33,839 nt of DNA from Bacillus sp. 2B10 (GTDB taxonomy: Bacteria; Pseudomonadota; Alphaproteobacteria; Sphingomonadales; Sphingomonadaceae), in assembly GCA_003946805.1 (NCBI GenBank), contig RPSH01000036.1, forward strand, positions 1 to 33,839, read 5' to 3'. A program made the position numbers and the translations under genes. Numbering within the stretch: position 1 is the stretch's first letter; every line of letters begins with the position of its first letter. Below the pieces are notes generated by a model that did not search any database, was not told the DNA's origin, and saw only the letters and a program-made list of their open reading frames with translations. This document shows positions 17,556 to 25,027 of the stretch, piece after piece.

Positions 17556-18011
17556 TTAGGCCAGCAAGGGTTCGATCCGGTCGAGCAGCGGCAGCTGGCT
17601 CTTCAGCATCATCGTGCGCGCCTCGGCGACCGGCATCCAGCGCGCGGCGTCGACTTCGGGAAAGGCGCGGCGGCGGCCGCTGCGCGGGGGCCATTCTAGC
17701 TCGAACGTCATGCTGGTGATCGCCTGCGTATCGACATCCTGTTCGGCGGCGAAGGCCGAGACCGACTTGCCGCCGGCCTGTCGCACCGTGCCCAGCGGCG
17801 CGAGCGGGGCGACCACCGCGACGCCCAGTTCCTCGGCGACTTCGCGCCGCGCGGCGTCCTCGACCGCTTCGTCGGGTTCGATCTGGCCTTTCGGAATCTG
17901 CCACGCACCGACCTGTCGCCGCGCCCAGTAGGGGCCGCCGGGATGGACGAGCAGCACCGAAGGCTCTGGCGTGCGACGATAGAGCAGAATGCCCGCGCTA
18001 TGCTGTGGCAT
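17556..18011 (-). CDS. Nudix hydrolase
   Basis: A 151-residue Nudix enzyme that hydrolyses a nucleoside diphosphate linked to another group. The full Nudix box is present, GQIEPDEAVEDAARREVAEE followed by LGV, giving the GX5EX7REVXEEXG pattern with all metal-binding glutamates. The N-terminus MPQHSAGILLYRRTPEPSVL and the stretch PYWARRQVGAWQIPKG are typical of small MutT-like or diadenosine-type members. The start at 18011 is the family-like one; the frame is open upstream with basic, non-family residues. It is divergent from the AlkB-like gene over a 215-bp gap in which I find no clear promoter. The substrate is unknown. Confidence 0.9.
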   Translation of the reverse strand: MPQHSAGILLYRRTPEPSVLLVHPGGPYWARRQVGAWQIPKGQIEPDEAVEDAARREVAEELGVAVVAPLAPLGTVRQAGGKSVSAFAAEQDVDTQAITSMTFELEWPPRSGRRRAFPEVDAARWMPVAEARTMMLKSQLPLLDRIEPLLA

Positions 18012-18226
18012 GACGTTGTCCCCGTTTGCGGGCGATCGTATCCGTCGCCCCTTGTTGATGGACAGACGCCGCCGACCCATGTTGCGTTCCATGCGCGCGG
18101 ATTTCGACCGGCTTGCACCATCGTCATCGCCCTGCGGGCGACCGCTGCCGCGGCGTCGTTCGTTGGTGACGATGCGATTGCGTCGCTCCCGCCTCACGCC
18201 TTGAGCCGAACCGAAAGCCGCGCCGA

Positions 18227-18817
18227 ATGCCGCAACTCGACCTCTTCGCCCCCGAACCCGGACTGCCCGGGCTGTCGCACCGCGCGGGCGTGGTGGGGCA
18301 GGATCGCCTGTCGGCCATCGCCGCGTCGATCGATGGCGCGCCGCTCACCCCCTTTCGCTTCCAGCAATGGACCGGGCTGCGGCTGACCGCGTCCTATGGC
18401 TGGCATTATGATTTCGAACGCGGGCAGGTGGGCATGGCCGAACCGATGCCCGACTGGCTGCGGGACGTGCGGAGGGCGGCGGCGGATTTTTCCGGTGTGC
18501 CGGCGCAGGCGCTCGTGCAGGCGCTGCTGACCCGCTACGATCCCGGTGCCGGCATCGGCTGGCATCGCGACCGCCCGGTGTTCGAGCATGTCGTGGGCAT
18601 CTCGATCGGTGCGCCGGCGGTGCTGCGGTTCCGGCGGCGGACGGCGGACGGGTTCGCGCGGTTCGCGCTGCCGCTGGCGGCGGGCGATGCCTATCACCTG
18701 TGCGGCGAGGCGCGATGGGACTGGGAACATGGCATCGCGCCGATGGCGGCGACGCGGTGGTCGATCACCTTTCGCAGCCTGACGCAGCGGTTCGCGCGGG
18801 AGGCGGGGCTTGCGTGA
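18227..18817 (+). CDS. AlkB-like Fe(II)/2-oxoglutarate dioxygenase
   Basis: A 196-residue AlkB-family oxygenase, a group that removes alkyl damage from nucleic acids using Fe(II) and 2-oxoglutarate. The iron-binding set is complete: His113 and Asp115 in GWHRDRP, and the distal His168 in WEHGI. The 2-oxoglutarate arginine lies in RWSITFRSL shortly after. ALLTRYDPGAGIGWHRD and the substrate-side stretch TASYGWHYDFERGQVGMAEP match the bacterial subgroup close to ALKBH4/7-like proteins more than E. coli AlkB. It overlaps the following HIRAN gene by 8 bp, so the two are translated together. Confidence 0.9.
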   Translation: MPQLDLFAPEPGLPGLSHRAGVVGQDRLSAIAASIDGAPLTPFRFQQWTGLRLTASYGWHYDFERGQVGMAEPMPDWLRDVRRAAADFSGVPAQALVQALLTRYDPGAGIGWHRDRPVFEHVVGISIGAPAVLRFRRRTADGFARFALPLAAGDAYHLCGEARWDWEHGIAPMAATRWSITFRSLTQRFAREAGLA

Positions 18818-19202
18818 ACTCAGCCTGCACGTCGTCGGTGCCGATCATCCCAATCGCGGGCGCGGCAACCGGCGGTTCGAAATCCTGCTGTGCCTGCCCG
18901 GCGAGGCGGTGGCGCTGGTGCCCGAACCGCGCAATCCGGTCGATCCGCATGCGGTGATGGTGGTCAGCGTCCGCGGGGTGCAGATCGGCTATCTGACCGC
19001 CGACCGGGCGGCGTGGATCGGCGCGATGCTGCGGGGCGGACGCGAGGTGGCGGCGGTGTTCCAGCAGGCGACGCCGATGGGCGCGGCGATCCGGGTGGCG
19101 TTCGACGGCGCGGTGCCGGTGTTGCCGCAGGCGGTGGAGGCGGAGGCCGACCCGGAGCCGGAGTTCTGGCCGGACGAGGTGCCGCCGGAGGATTGGGAGT
19201 AG
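18810..19202 (+). CDS. HIRAN domain protein
   Basis: A 130-residue protein made mostly of one HIRAN domain, which in HLTF and related proteins binds DNA ends, often 3'-OH ssDNA. The recognisable parts are LSLHVVGADHPNRGRGNRRFE, EPRNPVDPHAVMVVS and GVQIGYLTADRAAWIG. The C-terminal 25 residues are acidic (EAEADPEPEFWPDEVPPEDW). The start appears to be TTG at 18810, inside the end of the AlkB-like gene (8-bp overlap). No ATG or GTG in frame fits the domain start. The arrangement suggests a role with the oxygenase in DNA damage handling. Confidence 0.82.
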   Translation: MRELSLHVVGADHPNRGRGNRRFEILLCLPGEAVALVPEPRNPVDPHAVMVVSVRGVQIGYLTADRAAWIGAMLRGGREVAAVFQQATPMGAAIRVAFDGAVPVLPQAVEAEADPEPEFWPDEVPPEDWE

Positions 19203-19212
19203 CGCGTCCCCT

Positions 19213-19340
19213 TTCGGACCGTTCGGTTCGAGCAGCTTCGAGCTTGTCGAGAAGCGCCAGTCGAGAACACCTGTCCAGCGGAACCACGTTCTCGATACGC
19301 GCTCTCGACTTCGCTCGATCGCTACTCGAACCAAACGGAT
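19213..19340. repeat. Family B interspersed repeat between convergent genes
   Basis: About 130 bp between the HIRAN gene and the kgtP gene, both of which end here. It begins with GGTTCGAGCAGCTTCGAGCT and TGTCGAGAAG and ends with the reverse-type segment CGATCGCTACTCGAACC. It can fold into a long imperfect stem and may act as a bidirectional transcription stop, although no U-run is obvious. Confidence 0.75.
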
Positions 19341-19362
19341 TGATGAGCGGGAGAGAAGCCCC

Positions 19363-20661
19363 TCAGTCCTCCAGAATCTGGCTGTTGGCCCGCGTGTCGC
19401 GCATGCGCAGGTAAACGATCAGCGAGACGCCGATCATCGCGGTGACATACCAGTAGAAGCCGCGTTCGAAGCCGGTATCCTTGAACTTCAGCGCGACGAA
19501 CTCCGCCGTGCCGCCGAAGATGGTGTTGGCCAGCGCGTAGGGCAACGCCACGCCCAGCGCGCGGATGTGCGCCGGGAACAGTTCGGCCTTCACCACCGCG
19601 TTGATCGAGGTGTAGCCGGTGACGATGATGAGCGCGCCCATCACCAGCAACCCGGCGGTCACCGGATCGCGGGTCGATTCCAGCGTGGAAAAGATCGGGT
19701 AGGTGAACAGCACGCCCGCCAGCCCGAACGCGATCATCAGCGGCTTGCGCCCGATCCGGTCGCTGAGCGCGCCTGCCACCGGTTGCAGCAGCATGAAGAC
19801 GAACAGCGTGACGCCGTTGATCTGGCTCGCCACTTCGCGGCTGAAGCCCGAGGTGTTGACGAGGAACTTCTGCATATAGATCGAATAGGCGTAGAAGGCG
19901 AGCGTACCGCCCGCGGTCAGCAGCATGACGACCGCGGTTTCCTTCGGATGCTTCGTCACCAGTTCGATGAAGCCCGATTTTGGCGCGCCCGCCGCCTTCG
20001 CATTGGTGAAGCTGTGGCTTTCGGCGAGGCCGCGGCGAATCCAGAACACGACCACCGCCAGCACCGCGCCGATCGCGAACGGGATGCGCCAGCCCCAGGC
20101 GTCGAGTGCTCCCTCGCTCATCGTCGATTGCAGGACGAGGAGGACGAGGATCGCGAGCAGCTGTCCCGAGATCAGCGTGACGTACTGGAACGAGGAGAAG
20201 AACCCGCGCCGGTCCTTGCCCGCCATTTCCGACAGATAGGTTGCGCTGGCACCATATTCGCCGCCGACCGATAGCCCCTGCATCAATCGCGCGACCACCA
20301 GCAGGATCGGCGCGGCGACGCCGATCGTCTCGAACCCCGGGGTCAGCGCGATCATCAGCGATCCGGCGCACATCAGCGTGACCGAGATCGACAGCCCCGC
20401 CTTGCGCCCGTGGCGGTCGGCATAGATGCCCATGACCCACGCGCCGATCGGCCGCATGACGAAGCCGACCGCGAACACCGCCGCCGTGCCGAGCAACTGC
20501 GCGGTGCGATCGTCGCTGGGAAAGAAATGCGGCGCGAAATACAGCGAGAAGGCGGCGTAGACATACCAGTCGAACCATTCGACCAGATTGCCGGTGGACC
20601 CGCCGATGATCGCCTTCAGGCGGGCGGCGCGGTCGGGCGTGGCGGATGGGTTGGTGCTCAT
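19363..20661 (-). CDS. kgtP: 2-oxoglutarate permease, KgtP-like (MHS family MFS)
   Basis: A 432-residue proton symporter of the metabolite:H+ symporter branch of MFS, the same length as E. coli KgtP and very like it along its length. Matches include GNLVEWFDWYVYAAFSLYFA in the first helix, GFVMRPIGAWVMGIYADRHG with the MFS signature loop, ARLMQGLSVGGEYGASATYL and GFFSSFQYVTLISGQLLAI. It should import 2-oxoglutarate or a related dicarboxylate. The start at 20661 matches the family N-terminus. The gene stands alone, converging on the HIRAN gene. Confidence 0.88.
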   Translation of the reverse strand: MSTNPSATPDRAARLKAIIGGSTGNLVEWFDWYVYAAFSLYFAPHFFPSDDRTAQLLGTAAVFAVGFVMRPIGAWVMGIYADRHGRKAGLSISVTLMCAGSLMIALTPGFETIGVAAPILLVVARLMQGLSVGGEYGASATYLSEMAGKDRRGFFSSFQYVTLISGQLLAILVLLVLQSTMSEGALDAWGWRIPFAIGAVLAVVVFWIRRGLAESHSFTNAKAAGAPKSGFIELVTKHPKETAVVMLLTAGGTLAFYAYSIYMQKFLVNTSGFSREVASQINGVTLFVFMLLQPVAGALSDRIGRKPLMIAFGLAGVLFTYPIFSTLESTRDPVTAGLLVMGALIIVTGYTSINAVVKAELFPAHIRALGVALPYALANTIFGGTAEFVALKFKDTGFERGFYWYVTAMIGVSLIVYLRMRDTRANSQILED

Positions 20662-20737
20662 GGACGAGAGCTATCGCGTGGCGGCAGTCCCGCCAAGTCC
20701 TGACGGGGGTGGTAACGGTACCTTGTGCCCGAAACGT

Positions 20738-20819
20738 CGCCCCAGCGAAGGCTGGGGCCTCAAGCGGCGCTCGTCCCGTGCTATCACCGGGAGATCCCAG
20801 CCTTCGCTGGGATGACGTC
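20738..20819. repeat. REP-like inverted pair (family A)
   Basis: Facing arms CGCCCCAGCGAAGGCTGGGG at the left and CCCAGCCTTCGCTGGGATGA at the right, with GCTATCACCGGGAG in the spacer as in the pair at 9001-9082. Located between the kgtP start and the gspN end. Confidence 0.85.
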
Positions 20820-20833
20820 GCGGAGGGGGGCGG

Positions 20834-21526
20834 TTAAAAACTGCCCTGGACGCTCGCACCCGCGGGCAGGCCGGTGAAGGGCAGCACCGCCGCGCCGTCG
20901 CCGGTCATGGCGAAGCGCAGGGTCCCGTCCTCCTCGATCGTGGCGTCCATCAGCGTGCGGCGGCGCTGCCCTTCGGGGGCCAGGCGGACGCGGGTCCGGG
21001 TGCCGATATGCTCGGCGGTCAGCAGCATCGCCGGGGTCGGTGTGGCGACGTTGCCCGGTTTCGTCACACAGTTGCCGGGATCGATCGCGATGCGGCCGTC
21101 GGCCATCGCCGACCCGGCGATCGTCGACAGGACGGGCAGGTCGACCTGCCACGTCGAATCGCACGCGAAGGGCAGGTTGGGTTGCAGCGCCGCCAGCAGC
21201 GAGGCGTCGGCCGAACCGCTCACCCGGTCGAGCCGCACGCCGCCGGGGCGGATCAGCGCCTGTCCGCCCAGATCGGTATCGGCGCCGGTCGCGGTCCAGT
21301 CGACCGCGAAGCCGAGGCTCGTCAGGCTGCGCAACGGCGCGAAATGCCATTCGAGGCGGCTGCCCCCGGCGATGCCGACCTCGCCGTTCCACACCGTGCC
21401 GCCGACGCCGCTGCGCCAGTCGGTATTGCCCGCGATCAGGCTGGCGGGCAGCGTCGCGACGATCGCGACCGCGAACGAGGCTATGCCGAGCGCGGCGAAG
21501 CGGATACTACGCCGGCGTGCCAGCAA
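20834..21526 (-). CDS. gspN: Type II secretion system protein N
   Basis: A 230-residue GspN-type T2SS protein: one N-terminal membrane anchor (IRFAALGIASFAVAIVATLP) and a periplasmic beta-rich domain (WRSGVGGTVWNGEVGIAGG, LEWHFAPLRSLTSLGFAVDW, GVRLDRVSGSADASLLAAL). GspN is an accessory part of some systems. The start is uncertain. An ATG at 21607 would give 257 residues but overlap the divergent gene by 64 bp and add a non-family leader; TTG codons at 21544 and 21526 are nearer the membrane anchor. I use 21526 as the most family-like. It is divergent from the binding protein-gspJ-gspK operon. Confidence 0.8.
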   Translation of the reverse strand: MLARRRSIRFAALGIASFAVAIVATLPASLIAGNTDWRSGVGGTVWNGEVGIAGGSRLEWHFAPLRSLTSLGFAVDWTATGADTDLGGQALIRPGGVRLDRVSGSADASLLAALQPNLPFACDSTWQVDLPVLSTIAGSAMADGRIAIDPGNCVTKPGNVATPTPAMLLTAEHIGTRTRVRLAPEGQRRRTLMDATIEEDGTLRFAMTGDGAAVLPFTGLPAGASVQGSF

Positions 21527-21543
21527 CCTCGAAGGACTCGACA

Positions 21544-22563
21544 ATGCAATCGCGGCGCTCGACGCTTGGACTGCTGCGCGATGCGGTGCTGCTGTCGTCG
21601 GTGGCATCGGCCGCGTCCCCCCTGATGGCTGCCAAGCGGGGCAAGCGCCCGGCCGCGTTGCTGGTTCCGCTGAGCGGAGACCGTTCCGCGCTGGGCATTA
21701 GCATACGCAATGCGGCGATGCTTGCCGAAACCGATGCGGCGGCGCTGAGCGTGCTCGACACCGGCGGCACTCCGGCGGGCGCGGCGAATGCGGCGCGGGC
21801 GGCGGTCAAGCGGGGCGCCGGGCTGGTGCTGGGGCCCTTGTCGGCCGCCGAGACGCGGGCGGTAGCCGCGGCGGTGGGCGCGCAGGTGCCGGTCGTCGCG
21901 CTGACCAACGATGCCGCGGCGCGCGGCGGCGGGGCGTTCGTGTTCGGCATCACCCCGGCACAGGCGACGGCGGCGATCCTCGGCTATGCCCGTTCGCGCG
22001 GGGTGCGCCGGGTGGTGGCGGTCGACGACGGCACGCCATGGTCGCAGGCATCGGTCGCGGCGGCGCGCGCGGCGGAGGGTGATCTGGGGATGACCATCGT
22101 GCCGGTGACGGGGGCGACGCTGCCGCCGGGGGTCGAGGGCGATGCGGCGTTCGTGCCCGGGTCGGCGGTGGCGCTGGCGCCGGTGCTGAAGACCCGGGGC
22201 ATGCAACTACTGGCAACGATGCAGGCGCTGGATTACCGGCCCGAGGCGCTGGCCGCGCTGGAGGGGGCGTGGATCGCCAGCCCGGACCCCACGAAGTTCG
22301 CGACCTTCGCCACCGCCTATGCCGCGCGCAACGGCGGGCGGCCGGGGGCGATCGCGGCGCTGGGCAACGATGCGGCGCTGATCGCCCGGACGCTGCGCGA
22401 GGCGGACCAGATGACGCGCGAGGGCGTGCTGCGCGAGGCCGGGTTCGACGGCGTGACCGGGCCGGTGCGCTTCCGTTCGGACGGCAGCTGTGCGCGCGAC
22501 TTCGCGATCCTCGTCCCCACCAACGGCGTGTACGACAAGGTGGCGGAGAGCCGCGGGGCATGA
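21544..22563 (+). CDS. Periplasmic binding protein-like (Peripla_BP_6 / penicillin-binding protein activator-like)
   Basis: A 339-residue secreted protein with the fold of type I periplasmic binding proteins (LIVBP-like), as also found in lipoprotein-type PBP activators. The leader MQSRRSTLGLLRDAVLLSSV has a twin-arginine pair and may be a Tat signal. The mature part starts RPAALLVPLSGDRSALGISI and contains AGLVLGPLSAAETRAVAAA and VPVVALTNDAAARGGGAFVF, all typical of the family. No lipobox cysteine is seen. Its stop overlaps the gspJ start (ATGA), so it is translationally coupled to two pseudopilin genes. No permease or ATPase is nearby, so transport is unlikely; a role with the secretion system or cell wall is more plausible. 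Confidence 0.75.
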   Translation: MQSRRSTLGLLRDAVLLSSVASAASPLMAAKRGKRPAALLVPLSGDRSALGISIRNAAMLAETDAAALSVLDTGGTPAGAANAARAAVKRGAGLVLGPLSAAETRAVAAAVGAQVPVVALTNDAAARGGGAFVFGITPAQATAAILGYARSRGVRRVVAVDDGTPWSQASVAAARAAEGDLGMTIVPVTGATLPPGVEGDAAFVPGSAVALAPVLKTRGMQLLATMQALDYRPEALAALEGAWIASPDPTKFATFATAYAARNGGRPGAIAALGNDAALIARTLREADQMTREGVLREAGFDGVTGPVRFRSDGSCARDFAILVPTNGVYDKVAESRGA

Positions 22564-23093
22564 CGCCGCGTTCGCCCGGCGAGGGCGGGTTCACCCTGCT
22601 CGAACTGATGATCTCGCTGGGGCTGTTCGCGCTGATCGCGGTGGCGGGCCTCGCGCTGGTCGACAGCGTGATCGGGGTGGACGGGCGGACCGAGGCGCGG
22701 CTCGACCGGGTCGCCGACCTGCAACGCGCGATGGTGGTGGTGTCGAGCGATCTCGACCAGATCGCACCGGGGCCGATGGGCGGTGACGCGGCGGGGCTGA
22801 GGTTCCGGCGGGCCGCGCCGGGGCTGGGCGGGCCGCCGATCGGCGTCGGATATCGCGTCGCCGACGGGCAGTTGCAGCGGGTGGTCGATGGCCGGGCGCA
22901 GCTGGTGCTCGACCAGGTGAGCGCGGCGCGCTGGCGCTATTTCGACGGTGGCTGGCGCGACAGCTGGCCGCCGGCACCCGACCGCGCGCTCGACTGGCCG
23001 CGCGCGGTGGTGGTCGAGTTGCACGTCGGCGGCGCAGGCGGCGGCAATCTGCGCCGCATCGTCACGCTGCCGATACCGGCGAAGACGACATGA
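22560..23093 (+). CDS. gspJ: Type II secretion minor pseudopilin GspJ
   Basis: A 177-residue minor pseudopilin of the T2SS. It has a short basic leader and the prepilin peptidase site G|FTLLELM with the conserved Glu at mature position 5, followed by a hydrophobic helix (ISLGLFALIAVAGLALVDSV). The rest matches GspJ: DLQRAMVVVSSDLDQIAPGP, LRFRRAAPGLGGPP and the end region ELHVGGAGGGNLRRIVTLP. With GspI and GspK it caps the pseudopilus. Its ATG overlaps the preceding stop and its own stop overlaps the gspK start, both as ATGA. No gspG, H or I gene is adjacent in this window. Confidence 0.9.
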   Translation: MTPRSPGEGGFTLLELMISLGLFALIAVAGLALVDSVIGVDGRTEARLDRVADLQRAMVVVSSDLDQIAPGPMGGDAAGLRFRRAAPGLGGPPIGVGYRVADGQLQRVVDGRAQLVLDQVSAARWRYFDGGWRDSWPPAPDRALDWPRAVVVELHVGGAGGGNLRRIVTLPIPAKTT

Positions 23094-23959
23094 ACCGCGA
23101 CGTGCCGACGCGCGAACAGGGCATGATCCTGGTCAACGTGCTGATGTTCGTGGCGATCGCCAGCGGGCTGGTCCTGCTGATGATAAACCGCGAGGAGGTG
23201 GCGCTCGACCGGTCGATCCGCTCGCGCGAGGCGTCGCGCGCGCTGGCGATCGTGCGCGGCGGCGAGCTGTCGGCATTGTCGGCGCTGCAACGCGATGCGC
23301 GGGTGGCGCCCGAGGCCGACTATCCCGGCGAGCCATGGGGCGCGATCAGCGAGAACGGCATCGCGATCGACGGCGGCCGCTTCGACCTGGCCATCGCCGA
23401 TGCCGAGGGGCGCTTCAACGTCAATTCGGTGCGGCGCGAGCTGGACCCGATCCCGCAGCTGCTGTTCCTGCGCATCGCGGCGGCGGCGGGGATCGGGGAG
23501 GAGAAGGCGGTGGCGGCGATGGCGCTGATCCGCGAGCGCGGACCGGTGCAGGACCTGCGGCCGCTGGCGGTGTTCCTGCCACCCGAACAGGCGCAGTTGC
23601 TGGCGCGGATGGTGACCGCGCTGCCGGGCGATACCGCGATCAACCTGAACGCGGCGACGCCCGAATTGATGGCGGTGCTGTTCGAACCGGAAAAGGCCGC
23701 GCGCCTGATCGCGGCGCGCAACCGGCAGGGCTATCTGTCGAAGGACGATCTGGCGCGCGAGGACGTGACCGCGCCCGGCGGCACGCGGTTCAAGTCGGAC
23801 CATTACTGGGTCCGCACCCGTGCGACGATCGGCGGCACGGTGCAGCAGGGCGCGACGTTGATCCAGCGGGTGGAGCGCGAGGGCGGCGCGGTGACGGTGC
23901 CGGTGGAACGATGGCGCAATGCCGCGATTCCGCCGGAAGTGCCGGGGTTCGGCGGGTAG
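23090..23959 (+). CDS. gspK: Type II secretion minor pseudopilin GspK
   Basis: A 289-residue GspK, the largest minor pseudopilin, which sits at the pseudopilus tip. The leader ends REQG|MILVNVLMFVAIASGLV; mature position 5 is Asn rather than Glu, as expected since GspK proteins lack that glutamate. The soluble part contains AEGRFNVNSV and NLNAATPELMAVLFEPEKAA, the helix-hairpin-helix-like stretch found in the family, and DDLAREDVTAPGGTRFKSDHYWVR near the end. In most T2SS operons gspL follows at once; here the operon stops and an AT-richer, decayed region begins. Confidence 0.92.
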   Translation: MNRDVPTREQGMILVNVLMFVAIASGLVLLMINREEVALDRSIRSREASRALAIVRGGELSALSALQRDARVAPEADYPGEPWGAISENGIAIDGGRFDLAIADAEGRFNVNSVRRELDPIPQLLFLRIAAAAGIGEEKAVAAMALIRERGPVQDLRPLAVFLPPEQAQLLARMVTALPGDTAINLNAATPELMAVLFEPEKAARLIAARNRQGYLSKDDLAREDVTAPGGTRFKSDHYWVRTRATIGGTVQQGATLIQRVEREGGAVTVPVERWRNAAIPPEVPGFGG

Positions 23960-23968
23960 GCGAGCGCC

Positions 23969-23986
23969 AAAGGTCACAAAGGTCAC
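23969..23986. repeat. Tandem 9-mer AAAGGTCAC
   Basis: AAAGGTCAC occurs twice head to tail just after the gspK stop, followed by AC and a GC-rich stretch. The function is unknown; it marks the border between the gspJK operon and the AT-richer segment with the frameshifted gene. Confidence 0.6.
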
Positions 23987-24134
23987 ACTCGCCGCGTTTT
24001 GTGCGCGGTTGGCGTCAGGGGCGATATGGCAGTGTCAAAGAGCGTCGCCGGAGGACGGCCAGCGATGATGCTCGCAGGTCTGGCGGCTGTAGGAAAGCGG
24101 GAATGGCTGAATAGGGTGGGAAGCTGCCGTAACG

Positions 24135-24552
24135 CTATCGAGGAATGTTACTGGCCGCTCGCTGCACTCGTATCCAAACATCTTCGGACATGCTGTTCCG
24201 CCAAACACATCCGACAGTCCACAACATACGGCGGTCCTGCCGTGCTTCAACCTCGACGCTCTCGATGAAGTCGATACCGTGTTCGGCAAGAAGGTTCTCA
24301 AGAGGCCCTGCGGCTGTGTTGGCAAGGATGCGCTTCGCTTCCGTTTCGTATTCCGGCAAATAGCTCGCCTTCGGAGTAGCGGCTGACAACAGCCTTGATG
24401 GCCTTCCAAGCTAGTACTGGCTGATCATAAGAGGCGTCATATATGACCCAGCCACGCTCATGGACATTCTCCGGCGCTTTGTTTGGGTCAAGCCGCGTGT
24501 AGGCGATCCAGTCTGATGCGATCTGCTCCGGGGTGCCTTTCATGAGGGTCAT
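24135..24552 (-). pseudogene. Frameshifted DUF6869-like gene
   Basis: Two overlapping minus-strand frames together read as one protein of about 140 residues. The first runs MTLMKGTPEQIASDWIAY through AWKAIKAVVSRYSEGELF; the second continues LPEYETEAKRILANTAAGPL and ENLLAEHGIDFIESVEVEAR to RVQRAASNIPR. The join is near 24360, where a single-base change shifts the frame. The combined pattern (WIAY-RLDP, AWKAI, GPLENLLAEHG, VWIRVQ) is what I recall of DUF6869, a family of unknown function often in accessory regions. Base composition is lower in GC than the neighbours, which suggests transfer. A sequencing error cannot be excluded. Confidence 0.6.
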
Positions 24553-24604
24553 CTGACACGTTTTCGGCATGTCCGCTACTTGGCGATAGCCGCCGCGACA
24601 TCGC

Positions 24605-24988
24605 TCAATAGCCGATCCACGCATTCTCGATATGGCGCGGGGGCGTGCTGGGGGCGAGGAGGATGACGTCGATGCGGACGTCGCAGCCCTCGGCATAGGT
24701 GGCGCTGAGGATTTCCGCCGCCGCCGCCACGCGGGCGAGGCGGCGTTCGTCGATCGCGTGGTCGAGATCGGTCGCGGTCGCGCGGGTCTTCACCTCGACG
24801 AAGGCGACGAGGTTCGCCCGGCGCGCGATCAGGTCGACCTCGCCCGCCCTGGTCCGCACGCGGCGGGCGAGGATGCGCCAGCCCTTCAGCCGCAGCCACC
24901 AGCCGGCGATCCGCTCGCCGCGGCGTCCGGCATCGTCGGCGGCGATGCGCGACGCGCGCGAGCGGGGGCGGGGCGGGCGGACGAGCAC
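24605..24988 (-). CDS. YraN family protein (UPF0102, endonuclease-like fold)
   Basis: A 127-residue YraN/UPF0102 protein, related in fold to Holliday-junction resolvases. The family core is seen: GRRGERIAGWWLRLKGWRIL, the metal-site pattern GEVDLIARRANLVAFVEVK (Glu, Asp, Glu-x-Lys), then VRIDVILLAP. The start is GTG at 24988, the only reasonable one, since an in-frame TGA lies 13 codons upstream. It follows the esterase gene by about 40 bp on the same strand, so the two may be cotranscribed. The cellular function of the family is not settled. Confidence 0.88.
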   Translation of the reverse strand: MLVRPPRPRSRASRIAADDAGRRGERIAGWWLRLKGWRILARRVRTRAGEVDLIARRANLVAFVEVKTRATATDLDHAIDERRLARVAAAAEILSATYAEGCDVRIDVILLAPSTPPRHIENAWIGY

Positions 24989-25027
24989 CGGCGGACTGTG
25001 CCGCGCCGCCGGTGCGGCGGCAAGCGG

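Noticed and set aside
21544..22563. Substrate-binding part of an amino-acid ABC transporter
   Set aside because: There is no permease or ATPase in the neighbourhood, and the gene is coupled to pseudopilin genes instead.
24605..24988. YraN gene as a restriction enzyme of a defence system
   Set aside because: The protein is an ordinary YraN/UPF0102 member, and no methyltransferase or other defence gene lies near it.
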